In this document: piece by piece, positions 1-6,312 of the stretch
Numbering within the stretch: the stretch's first letter is position 1
Layout: every line of letters begins with the position of its first letter
DNA from: Actinomycetes bacterium
GTDB taxonomy: Bacteria > Actinomycetota > Thermoleophilia > Solirubrobacterales > Solirubrobacteraceae
Length of the DNA: 7,086 nucleotides
Assembly: GCA_023429855.1 (NCBI GenBank)
Contig: JAEZDB010000009.1
Coordinates: 1-7,086 of the forward strand
Direction: 5' to 3'
Notes under the pieces: model-generated
The model's database searches: none
Told to the model about the DNA's origin: nothing
Seen by the model: only the letters and a program-made list of their open reading frames with translations
Position numbers and translations under genes: made by a program

Positions 1-621
1 CGCGGCGATGCCCCGCAGCGACGGCAGGTCGAGGCCGCGGGGCAGCGCGGCAGCGATGATCGCCTTCGCCTCCGCCTGCAAGGCCGAGAGCTCGGCCGGC
101 GTGGGCGGGTCGTGCTCGAGGTGGCGCTCGCCCTGGCGGACGACGCCGAGCTGCGTCGACGTGTGGAAGTGCACGCGGGTGCCGCGGCCGATCACGAGCT
201 CGGTCGAGCCGCCGCCGACGTCGATCACGAGCACCGCGCCGGTGTCGTCGATGCCCGTGGTGGCGCCCGCGAAGGTGAGGCGAGCCTCCTGCTCGCCCGT
301 CAGCACCATCGGCGCGATGCCGTGGCGGTCACGGATGGACTGGGCGAACGCCGCGCCATTGGTGGCATCGCGGACGGCGCTCGTCATCAGCGCGACGGCC
401 TTGTCGATCCCGACCTCCTGCATGCGCGTGCGGTAGTCGTCGACGACCTGCCACGTGTCGTGCATCGCGGGTTCGCCGAGCTTGCCGTCGGCATCGACGC
501 CGCGGCCCAGCCGGGTGACCGTGGAGCGCCGGTCGAGTTCGCTGATGCGTCCCTCGTCGTCGATCTCCGCGATCAGCAGCCGGGTGGAGTTCGTTCCAAT
601 ATCGACAACGCCAATGCGCAT
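1..621 (-). CDS. ppx: Ppx/GppA-family exopolyphosphatase, partial (N-terminal 207 residues)
   Basis: This is an exopolyphosphatase or guanosine pentaphosphate phosphohydrolase of the ASKHA (actin/Hsp70/sugar kinase) fold. Such cytoplasmic enzymes remove terminal phosphate from polyphosphate and/or convert pppGpp to ppGpp. The visible part holds the family motifs: the phosphate-1 loop DIGTNSTRLL at residues 7-16, TSAVRDATN at 80-88, GEQEARL at 109-115 (the catalytic Glu region) and the phosphate-2 loop DVGGGSTE at 134-141. The ATG start at 621 places the first beta strand (MRIGVVDIGTNS) exactly as usual for the family. A GGAG lies close upstream on the minus strand. The gene is open at the left edge, so the rest of domain II is missing. 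An actinobacterial short-form Ppx (about 300 residues) would fit. Ppx and GppA activities cannot be separated from this fragment. It is transcribed divergently from the hydrolase gene. Confidence 0.93.
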   Translation of the reverse strand, partial: MRIGVVDIGTNSTRLLIAEIDDEGRISELDRRSTVTRLGRGVDADGKLGEPAMHDTWQVVDDYRTRMQEVGIDKAVALMTSAVRDATNGAAFAQSIRDRHGIAPMVLTGEQEARLTFAGATTGIDDTGAVLVIDVGGGSTELVIGRGTRVHFHTSTQLGVVRQGERHLEHDPPTPAELSALQAEAKAIIAAALPRGLDLPSLRGIAA

Positions 622-632
622 CTGCTCCAGCG

Positions 633-661
633 AGCCTATTGCCCCCGGCGGCGTTCGTGAA
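633..661 (-). promoter_or_regulatory. Candidate promoter of the ppx-like gene
   Basis: Read on the minus strand, TTCACG (661-656) and TAGGCT (638-633) are separated by 17 nt. They match four of six bases of the -35 consensus and the TANNNT pattern of actinobacterial -10 elements. The -10 box lies 11 nt upstream of the ATG, so the 5' leader would be only a few bases. This is inferred from spacing and consensus only. Confidence 0.35.
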
Positions 662-666
662 ACGGA

Positions 667-711
667 TTGCGCACAGGCGCGCCCACGCGTACCGGCGTGG
701 GCGTCGCGCAA
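667..711. repeat. Nested inverted repeat in the divergent intergenic region
   Basis: An inner 9-bp perfect stem, CGCCCACGC (680-688) with GCGTGGGCG (695-703), closes a 6-nt loop. It is flanked by an outer 6-bp pair, TTGCGC (667-672) with GCGCAA (706-711). It sits between two divergently transcribed genes, where an operator or an RNA leader structure is plausible. GC-rich DNA readily produces short stems, so function is unproven. Confidence 0.4.
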
Positions 712-787
712 AGGCTGACAAGCTCCTTCGCGCCACAAGCGGCGGCCGTGGCGCAACGCCGACCCTCCGACCGGTTTGGAACCCCAC

Positions 788-1744
788 ATGCAACGACTCA
801 GGATCTTCCTGCTCCCCCTCATAGCGCTGCTCGCGTTCGGCACCACCGCCTCCACGGCGTCGGCGAAGTCCTCGATCCGCGTCGGCATCGGCGATCAGGC
901 GAAGGAGATGTTCGACCAGCAAGCCTGGAAGGACCTCAAGCTCAAGACGACCCGGTACTTCATGCCGTGGAACGCGCTGAGCAACCCGAACACGTACGAG
1001 CGCGACCGCGCCATCGCCTACGTCACGGCAGCCAAGGCGGCGGGCGTCACCGTTCTGCTGCACCTCTCGACCGACAACTTCACGGCACGCAAGGCCAAGC
1101 TGCCGTCGGTCAACGCCTACCGCACCGAGGTCAAGAAGATCGTCGCCACGTTCCGACCGCTCGGCGTCAAGGAATGGGGCGTCTGGAACGAGGCCAACCA
1201 CGTCTCCCAGCCGACCTACAAGGACCCCAAACGCGCCGCGTCATTCTTCAAGGTGATGTACACCGCTGTGGGATCCAAGGACAAGATCGTCGCCCTCGAT
1301 CTGCTCGACCAGGGCGGCGTCGAGAAGTACCAGGCCAAGTTCTACCGGGCGCTCTCTTCGACATACCGCAAGCGGGCCAAGGTCGTCGGCATCCACAACT
1401 ACGGCGACGTGAACCGCAACCGCACGAAGTTCACCGCGTCGATGATCAAGACGAGTCGCAAGTACAACCGCTCCACGAAGTTCTGGTTCACGGAGACGGG
1501 CGGCCTCGTGGAGTTCGGCAAGTCGTTCAAGTGCTCGACCTCTCGCGCGGCGAAACGCACGAAGAACGTGTTCTCGCTGGCGAAGAAGTACAAGAGCCAG
1601 GGCGTCGAGCGTGTGCTGCTCTACAACTGGTTCGGCTCGGGCTGCGGCAAGACGCGCTTCGACGCCGGCATCGTGGGCCCCGACGGCCAGGAGCGCGCGA
1701 CGTACCGCACGCTGAAGAAGCTGCTGCCGAGCTACTCGCGCTAG
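788..1744 (+). CDS. Secreted glycoside hydrolase-like protein (clan GH-A TIM barrel)
   Basis: The 318-residue precursor is predicted to be an exported glycan-cleaving enzyme. Residues 1-26 form a Sec signal peptide: basic MQRLR, a hydrophobic core, then ASA before K27. The body resembles a TIM-barrel glycosidase of clan GH-A (GH39/GH5, PslG-like or Asl1-like). Strand 4 ends in VWNEAN, with N134-E135 as the probable acid/base pair. HNY at 203-205 fits a strand-6 active-site segment. Strand 7 ends in WFTETGG, with E236 as the probable nucleophile. LLYNWFG supplies a strand-8 aromatic. Two late cysteines (C249, C286) could form a disulfide. The mature protein is rich in Lys and Arg. I chose ATG 788 because the signal peptide begins there; an in-frame TTG at 776 would add only four residues. 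No strong ribosome site is visible. Substrate is unknown, and no carbohydrate-binding module or neighbouring glycan gene is present. Confidence 0.75.
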   Translation: MQRLRIFLLPLIALLAFGTTASTASAKSSIRVGIGDQAKEMFDQQAWKDLKLKTTRYFMPWNALSNPNTYERDRAIAYVTAAKAAGVTVLLHLSTDNFTARKAKLPSVNAYRTEVKKIVATFRPLGVKEWGVWNEANHVSQPTYKDPKRAASFFKVMYTAVGSKDKIVALDLLDQGGVEKYQAKFYRALSSTYRKRAKVVGIHNYGDVNRNRTKFTASMIKTSRKYNRSTKFWFTETGGLVEFGKSFKCSTSRAAKRTKNVFSLAKKYKSQGVERVLLYNWFGSGCGKTRFDAGIVGPDGQERATYRTLKKLLPSYSR

Positions 1745-1770
1745 CGAGCGCTCCGCACGCGGCGTCCAGC

Positions 1771-1795
1771 CGCTCGGCGCGCCGAGCGCCGTTTT
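1771..1795 (+). terminator. Probable intrinsic terminator after the hydrolase gene
   Basis: Positions 1771-1788 are an 18-nt perfect palindrome (CGCTCGGCGCGCCGAGCG) that can fold into a 7-bp GC stem with a GCGC loop. Two cytosines and G then precede a TTTT run at 1792-1795. It starts 26 nt after the hydrolase stop codon, the expected layout for a rho-independent terminator, although the T run is short. Confidence 0.6.
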
Positions 1796-1798
1796 CAC

Positions 1799-1841
1799 GA
1801 CGCCCCGTCACCCCCGGTCATGCCCGAGGTGACGGGGCGTC
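1799..1841 (+). terminator. Second strong hairpin between hydrolase gene and potA
   Basis: A 14-bp perfect stem pairs GACGCCCCGTCACC (1799-1812) with GGTGACGGGGCGTC (1828-1841) around a 15-nt loop. No T tract follows on either strand. It may be a backup terminator, a 3'-end stabiliser for the hydrolase mRNA, or an operator. It lies well upstream of the potA start. Confidence 0.5.
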
Positions 1842-1950
1842 TTGCCTGCTACAGCTCTATCAACCGGTCGCCGGTGCTGTGTTGGCCCGCAGTCCAGAAC
1901 GAGCGTCCACGGCCTTCCACGAATGCGAAGACAGCGCCCGGCCGCGGGGT

Positions 1951-1956
1951 TAGGTT
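1951..1956 (+). promoter_or_regulatory. Candidate -10 box placing potA on a leaderless transcript
   Basis: TAGGTT matches the actinobacterial TANNNT -10 pattern and ends 7 nt before the GTG start at 1964. That spacing would put the transcription start at or next to the start codon, giving a leaderless mRNA. No good -35 element is seen 16-18 nt upstream, and no strong Shine-Dalgarno sequence precedes the GTG, which fits the idea. Evidence is consensus and position only. Confidence 0.35.
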
Positions 1957-1963
1957 GAAACGC

Positions 1964-3148
1964 GTGACCACCCCGCAGCAGCTGACCCCCGAGCCCGATG
2001 CCGTAAAGCCTGCAACCGCTGCGGCGGGCACGGCGCCGGCGACGGGCGAGATCCGGCTCGAGGGCGTGAGCAAGTTCTACGGCGACGTGACCGTGATCGA
2101 CGACCTCACGCTCGACATCGCTCCGGGCACGTTCTACGCGCTGCTCGGCCCGTCGGGCTGCGGCAAGACGACGACGCTGCGGATGATCGGCGGCTTCGAG
2201 GTCCCGAGCGTGGGCACGGTCCATCTCGATGGCAAAGACGTGACGAACCTGCCGCCGAACCGCCGCGCGGTCAACACGGTCTTTCAGTCCTACGCGCTGT
2301 TCCCGCACCTCACGGTCGCCAAGAACGTCGCGTTCGGCCTGGAGCGCAGCGGCGTGAAGAAGGCCGAGGTGAAACGCCGTGCGGCCGAGGCGCTGGAGTC
2401 CGTGCAGCTCAGCCACCTCGCCGAGCGGCGCCCTGGTGCGCTCTCCGGCGGACAGCAGCAGCGTGTCGCGCTCGCCCGCGCCCTCGTGAACCGCCCCGGC
2501 GCCCTGCTGCTCGACGAGCCGCTCGGCGCCCTCGACCTGCGCTTGCGGCGCCAGCTGCAAGTCGAGATCAAGAAGGTGCAGCAGGAGGTCGGCATCACGT
2601 TCGTGCACGTCACGCACGACCAGGAAGAGGCGATGACGATGGCCGACGTGATCGCCGTCATGAACCGCGGCAAGATCGAGCAGGCCGGCAGCGCCCGCGA
2701 GCTCTACGACTACCCCTCGACCGCGTTCGTGGCGAACTTCCTCGGCCAGTCGAACCTCGTGAAGGCGTCGATCACGGGCACGGAGGGGGAGAACTCGATC
2801 GCCGAAACGCACGACGGCCACAAGTTCAAGCTCTTCACGGAGCGCGTGGCCGCGACGACCGGCGACCTCGCCGTCGGTGTGCGCCCGGAGAAGGTCTGGA
2901 TCAACACGCTCGATTCGCTTGATCCCGACGAGCACCGCTGCAACCGCGTGCGCGGGCGGATCGTCACGTCGGCGTTTCTCGGGGTGTCGCTGGAGTACCA
3001 CGTGGTGACGGGCGGCGGCGACGAGCTGATCGTGACCGTGCAGAACAACGCGCGGACGGAAGCGCCGTGGATCGCCGACGGCACCGAGGTCGAGCTCTCC
3101 TGGGAGCCCGACCACACGTTCGTCGTGACGGTCGGCGCCGATGTCTGA
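1964..3148 (+). CDS. potA: Polyamine ABC transporter, ATP-binding subunit
   Basis: This 394-residue cytoplasmic ATPase powers polyamine import through PotB and PotC. All nucleotide-binding motifs are intact: Walker A GPSGCGKTT (62-70), Q-loop Gln108 in VFQSYALFPHL, signature LSGGQQQRVALARAL (160-174), Walker B LLLDEP (181-186) with catalytic E185, D-loop GALD (188-191) and switch His218 in VTHDQEEAM. A C-terminal TOBE-type regulatory domain follows from about residue 262, including VGVRPEKVWI (304-313), as in PotA/FbpC/CysA importers. I chose GTG 1964 because the ABC domain begins near residue 29 and no upstream coding similarity is apparent; the reading frame stays open upstream but crosses the hairpin region. 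Residues 2-28 are an unusual Ala/Pro/Thr-rich tail before the domain. It is the first gene of the operon, and its stop overlaps the potD start by 8 nt, implying translational coupling. Confidence 0.95.
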   Translation: MTTPQQLTPEPDAVKPATAAAGTAPATGEIRLEGVSKFYGDVTVIDDLTLDIAPGTFYALLGPSGCGKTTTLRMIGGFEVPSVGTVHLDGKDVTNLPPNRRAVNTVFQSYALFPHLTVAKNVAFGLERSGVKKAEVKRRAAEALESVQLSHLAERRPGALSGGQQQRVALARALVNRPGALLLDEPLGALDLRLRRQLQVEIKKVQQEVGITFVHVTHDQEEAMTMADVIAVMNRGKIEQAGSARELYDYPSTAFVANFLGQSNLVKASITGTEGENSIAETHDGHKFKLFTERVAATTGDLAVGVRPEKVWINTLDSLDPDEHRCNRVRGRIVTSAFLGVSLEYHVVTGGGDELIVTVQNNARTEAPWIADGTEVELSWEPDHTFVVTVGADV

Positions 3149-4379
3149 GCCCGGCTGGGAGACGCCCTCACGGGGCCAGATCGAGTCGCACATCGACCGG
3201 CTCCTGCGCGAGCGCGAGATGGACCGCCGCCGGTTCATCGGCCGCACGGCAGGAGCGGTTGCCCTGACCTCAGGCCTGTCGGCGTTCCTCTCGGCCTGTG
3301 GCATCGCGGGCACGGCCGAGAAGAACACGGCCGAGCTGGCGAAGATCGCGGCGTCGGTGCGCCACCCGCAGGAGCCGATCGGCGACTGGGTGTTCGCGAA
3401 CTGGCCGCTCTACATCGACAAACAGGTTCTGAGGGACTTCGACCGGAAGTTCGGCGGCAGGGTCAAGTACGTCGAGGAGATCAACGACAACAACGAGTTC
3501 TTCGGCAAGGTCCGCCCGCAGCTCACCGCCGGCAAGCCGATCGGCCGCGACATCGTCGTGCTCACCGACCCGATGGCGGCCCGCTGGGTGCGCAGCTCGT
3601 TCGTCACGCCGATCGACAAGCGCAACATCCCGAACGGCGTCAAGAACCTCACCGACCCGCTCAAGAGCCCGCCGTACGACCCCGACCGGCTCTTCACGCT
3701 GCCGTGGCAGTCCGGGTCGCTGGGCCTCGGCTACGACATCAAAGCGACCGGCCGCGAACTGCGGTCGATGGACGAGTTCTTCAACCCCGAGTGGAAGGGC
3801 AAGGTCACGATGCTGCAGGACGTGCTCGACACGGTCACCGCCGTCTTGATCGGCGACGGCATCGACCCGGTCACCGCCGGCATGGACGGCTACCTGCAGG
3901 GCATCGAGAAGGTCGACAAGGCCGCCAAGGCAGGGCAGTTCCGGCGGTTCACCGGCAACGACTTCTCGACCGACCTCACGAAGGGCAACATCGTCCTCGC
4001 GCTCGCCTACTCCGGCGACATGGTCCAGCTCCAGGCCGACAACCCGAACCTGCGCTACTCGTACCCCGACGAGGGCGCCGTCCTCTGGACCGACAACATG
4101 ATGCTGCCGGCCAAGGTCCAGCACCCGTATGCGGCCGAGACGATGATGAACTACGTCTACGAGCCGGAGGTCGCGGCCAAGATCGCTGCCTACGTGAACT
4201 ACATCCCGCCGGTCAAGGGCGTCCGCGAGATCATCGAGCAGACCGACCCGGACCTGGCGAACAACCCGCTCGTGTTCCCGCCGCCCGAGCAGCTCGAGAA
4301 GTTCCACCCCTACGGCCAGTTCTCGAGCGTGCAGCGACAGGTGCTCGACAAGGCCTTCGCCAAGGTCACCGGAGGCTGA
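3141..4379 (+). CDS. potD: Polyamine ABC transporter, substrate-binding lipoprotein (Tat-exported)
   Basis: This 412-residue extracytoplasmic binding protein should deliver spermidine or putrescine to PotBC. An unusually long N-region precedes a twin-arginine motif (D28-R29-R30-R31-F32-I33), a hydrophobic stretch (about 38-50) and the lipobox L50-S-A-C53. It should therefore be Tat-exported, cleaved before C53 and lipid-anchored. The binding domain starts near residue 81 (GDWVFANWPLYID). By remembered alignment to E. coli PotD, W88 and Y91 match Trp34 and Tyr37, and W316 and D318 in VLWTDNM match Trp255 and Asp257, the residue that holds a polyamine amine. The Trp229 position appears to be Tyr290. 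Length fits the family (about 350-400 plus the long leader). An alternative start at ATG 3219 (M27) would keep the Tat motif, but the 8-nt overlap with potA favours 3141. The exact polyamine preference cannot be read from sequence. Confidence 0.93.
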   Translation: MSEPGWETPSRGQIESHIDRLLREREMDRRRFIGRTAGAVALTSGLSAFLSACGIAGTAEKNTAELAKIAASVRHPQEPIGDWVFANWPLYIDKQVLRDFDRKFGGRVKYVEEINDNNEFFGKVRPQLTAGKPIGRDIVVLTDPMAARWVRSSFVTPIDKRNIPNGVKNLTDPLKSPPYDPDRLFTLPWQSGSLGLGYDIKATGRELRSMDEFFNPEWKGKVTMLQDVLDTVTAVLIGDGIDPVTAGMDGYLQGIEKVDKAAKAGQFRRFTGNDFSTDLTKGNIVLALAYSGDMVQLQADNPNLRYSYPDEGAVLWTDNMMLPAKVQHPYAAETMMNYVYEPEVAAKIAAYVNYIPPVKGVREIIEQTDPDLANNPLVFPPPEQLEKFHPYGQFSSVQRQVLDKAFAKVTGG

Positions 4380-4386
4380 GGGCGCG

Positions 4387-5247
4387 ATGCTCAAGAACCG
4401 TCAACGGCTGATCCCGTGGTACTTCGCCCTCCCGGGCTTGCTGTGGCTGATCATCTTCTTCGGGATCCCCCTGATCAACCAGGCCAACGTGTCGCTGATG
4501 ACCGGCGACCCGGAGGCCGGCTACGAGATGACGTGGGCCTTCTCCAACTACACGGAGGCGATCAAGGAGTACTGGCCGCAGATCGAGCGCTCGCTGATCT
4601 ACGCGTTCGCGGCCACCGTGATCGACCTGGTCATCGCGTTCCCGCTGGCGTACTTCATCGCCTACAAGGCCGGCAAATGGAAAGGCTTCCTGCTGCTGAT
4701 GGTGGTGCTGCCGTTCTTCATGAGCCAGGTCCTGCGGACCGTCTCGTGGCAGCTGCTGCTCAGCGACAACGGCTGGATCGCCGACCAGCTCCGGGCGGTC
4801 GGTCTGCTCAGCGACGACGGCCGTATCTTGGCGACCAGCACCGCCGTGATCGGCGGCATCGCCTACAACTACCTGCCGTTCATGGTGCTGCCAGTCTACG
4901 CGTCGCTGGAGCGCCTCGACCGGCGGCTGATCGAGGCCGCGACCGACCTCTACGCCTCGCGCGCCACGGCATTCCGCAAGGTGACGGTGCCGCTTGCGAC
5001 GCCAGGGCTCTTCGCGGGCTCGCTGCTCGTGTTCATCCCGGCGACGGGCGACTTCATCAACGCCGCGCTGCTGGGTTCGAGCAAGCAGTACATGGTCGGC
5101 AACGTCATCCAGACGAACTTCCTCACGATCCTCGACTACCCGACGGCGGCGGCTCTGAGCTTCTTGCTGATCGGGATCATCCTGCTCGGCATCGCGCTGT
5201 ACTCCGCGTTGCTGGGGACCAAGACCCTCACGGAGGCTGCAGGCTGA
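4387..5247 (+). CDS. potB: Polyamine ABC transporter, permease subunit PotB/PotH type
   Basis: This 286-residue inner-membrane channel subunit pairs with PotC. About six membrane helices are visible: near residues 11-31, 70-94, 100-124, 152-172, 205-222 and 255-276. The cytoplasmic EAA loop that docks on PotA reads EAATDLYASRATAFRKVTVP from E183. The usual Gly of EAA-x3-G is Tyr here (Y189). The segment LLVFIPATGDFINAALLG (213-230) resembles the E. coli PotH equivalent (VFIPAVGEF). The start at ATG 4387 is supported by a purine-rich GGAGG at 4371-4375 and GAGGG at 4378-4382, and lies 7 nt after the potD stop. The stop codon shares one base with the potC start (TGATG). Assignment to the PotB/PotH side rather than PotC rests on gene order, the short N-terminus and this conserved block. 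Confidence 0.93.
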   Translation: MLKNRQRLIPWYFALPGLLWLIIFFGIPLINQANVSLMTGDPEAGYEMTWAFSNYTEAIKEYWPQIERSLIYAFAATVIDLVIAFPLAYFIAYKAGKWKGFLLLMVVLPFFMSQVLRTVSWQLLLSDNGWIADQLRAVGLLSDDGRILATSTAVIGGIAYNYLPFMVLPVYASLERLDRRLIEAATDLYASRATAFRKVTVPLATPGLFAGSLLVFIPATGDFINAALLGSSKQYMVGNVIQTNFLTILDYPTAAALSFLLIGIILLGIALYSALLGTKTLTEAAG

Positions 5248-6119
5248 TGGCGGTCACGACTCCTCCCAGCAAGGTGACCGAGGTCGTCGCCCCGGCCGGC
5301 GCGGGCGACCGGACGGCGAAGCTGCGGAACTGGGGCCTCGGGCTCTGGTCGGTGGGCGCGATCCTATTCCTCTTCCTGCCGATCGTGGTCGCGATCGTCT
5401 TCTCGTTCAACGACCCCGCCGGTCGCTTCAACTTCACGTGGCAGGGCTTCACGCTCGACCACTGGGCCGACCCCTTCAAGGACCCAGATCTCGCGAGGTC
5501 GATGAAGAACTCGATCTTGCTGGCGATCACGTCGACGATCGGCTCCGTCGCCCTCGGCACCCTGCTAGCGATCGCGCTGGTGCGCTACCGCTGGAAGGGC
5601 CGCGCCGCGTCCGACTTCTTCGTCTTCCTTCCGATGGCCACGCCCGAGGTCGTCCTGGGCGCTTCGCTGCTCGGCCTCTTCCTCGTCGCCGGCGTCAACA
5701 CCGGCTTCCTGACGCTCTTCATCGCCCACGTGATGTTCTCGATGTCCTACGTCGTCGTGACCGTCAAGTCACGCCTCCAGGGCATGGACCCGCACATCGA
5801 GGAGGCTGCTCGCGACCTCGGCGCGTCCGAGCCCCAGGCCTTCTGGCGGATCACGATGCCGATGATCGCCCCCGGCGTCGTCAGCGCCGCCGTGCTCGCG
5901 GCCGCCCTCTCGATCGACGACTACGTGGTCTCGAGCTTCAACGCCGGCCAGACGCAGACGTTCCCGCTCTACATCTTCGGCGCGACGCGCCAAGGCGTCC
6001 CCGCCGAGGTCAACGTGCTCGCGACGATGTTGCTCATCGCGATCCTCGTCCTACTCGGGCTCAACGTCGCGGTGCAGAAGGCGCTGGCGCGGCGGGACTT
6101 CGGGCACAGCGGCGGGTAG
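5247..6119 (+). CDS. potC: Polyamine ABC transporter, permease subunit PotC/PotI type
   Basis: This 290-residue second channel subunit forms the transmembrane heterodimer with PotB. A hydrophilic tail of about 28 residues precedes helix 1 (about 29-53), which is followed by the PotC hallmark VFSFNDPAGRFNFTWQGFTL (51-70). Further helices lie near 88-111, 122-148, 153-173, 207-225 and 255-277. The EAA loop is canonical: EEAARDLGASEPQAFWRITMP, starting at E185, with Gly192 retained. After it comes SIDDYVVSSFNAG (222-234), typical of PotC/PotI. The ATG at 5247 overlaps the potB stop by one base and has GGAGG at 5232-5236. The same reading frame is open far upstream through potB, but that stretch is only the off-frame shadow of potB and does not indicate a fusion. 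It is the last gene of the transporter operon. Confidence 0.94.
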   Translation: MAVTTPPSKVTEVVAPAGAGDRTAKLRNWGLGLWSVGAILFLFLPIVVAIVFSFNDPAGRFNFTWQGFTLDHWADPFKDPDLARSMKNSILLAITSTIGSVALGTLLAIALVRYRWKGRAASDFFVFLPMATPEVVLGASLLGLFLVAGVNTGFLTLFIAHVMFSMSYVVVTVKSRLQGMDPHIEEAARDLGASEPQAFWRITMPMIAPGVVSAAVLAAALSIDDYVVSSFNAGQTQTFPLYIFGATRQGVPAEVNVLATMLLIAILVLLGLNVAVQKALARRDFGHSGG

Positions 6120-6154
6120 CGGCGCCACCGCCGGAGCGCCGGCACTGGCGATGC

Positions 6155-6205
6155 CGACCGAGGCTCAACGCGCGTATCGCCGGGCCCGGCGTGTCGACCG
6201 AGGCT
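6155..6205. repeat. 11-bp direct repeats with a palindrome between them
   Basis: CGACCGAGGCT occurs at 6155-6165 and again at 6195-6205, exactly 40 bp apart (close to four helical turns). Between them lies a 14-nt perfect palindrome, CGCCGGGCCCGGCG, at 6178-6191. The group is upstream of the 6313 gene and downstream of potC, so it may be an operator for the former or a 3'-end structure of the latter. Function is speculative. Confidence 0.4.
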
Positions 6206-6212
6206 GACCACC

Positions 6213-6241
6213 TTGCGGTGGCGCTAGAGGTCGCATAGTCG
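6213..6241 (+). promoter_or_regulatory. Possible promoter for the 6313 gene
   Basis: TTGCGG (6213-6218) and TAGTCG (6236-6241) are spaced by 17 nt; an overlapping CATAGT at 6234-6239 is an alternative -10. The match is weak, and the -35 overlaps a small CCACC/GGTGG hairpin (6208-6221). The position, 70-100 nt upstream of the start codon and just after the direct repeats, is what makes it worth listing. Confidence 0.25.
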
Positions 6242-6312
6242 AACGACAGGGGGACACCCGCCGCGCGCCGATTGCGCCGGCGAAGCTCCCAGAGAGAGAA
6301 AGAGGGGACGCG

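Noticed and set aside
329..1201. 290-residue minus-strand open frame spanning ppx, the intergenic region and the hydrolase gene
   Set aside because: It is out of frame with the motif-bearing ppx gene and antisense to the hydrolase, and crosses the divergent intergenic region with no domain signal.
1820..1963. Longer potA starting at ATG 1820
   Set aside because: The extension would translate through the 1799-1841 hairpin and encode unrelated sequence; GTG 1964 is closer to the ABC domain.
1808..3328. 506-residue open frame on the minus strand across potA
   Set aside because: It lies antisense to a gene with all ABC motifs intact. Its translation is Arg/Ala/His/Leu-rich low-complexity sequence, the usual shadow of GC-rich coding DNA.
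3270..4394. 374-residue open frame on the minus strand across potD
   Set aside because: It is antisense to a clear binding-protein gene, has no recognisable domain and a skewed Val/Arg/Leu/Asp composition.
4416..6119. Apparent 567-residue open frame suggesting a potB-potC fusion
   Set aside because: Upstream of 5247 this frame is only the off-frame shadow of potB. The ATG at 5247 with GGAGG upstream and the TGATG junction define separate genes.
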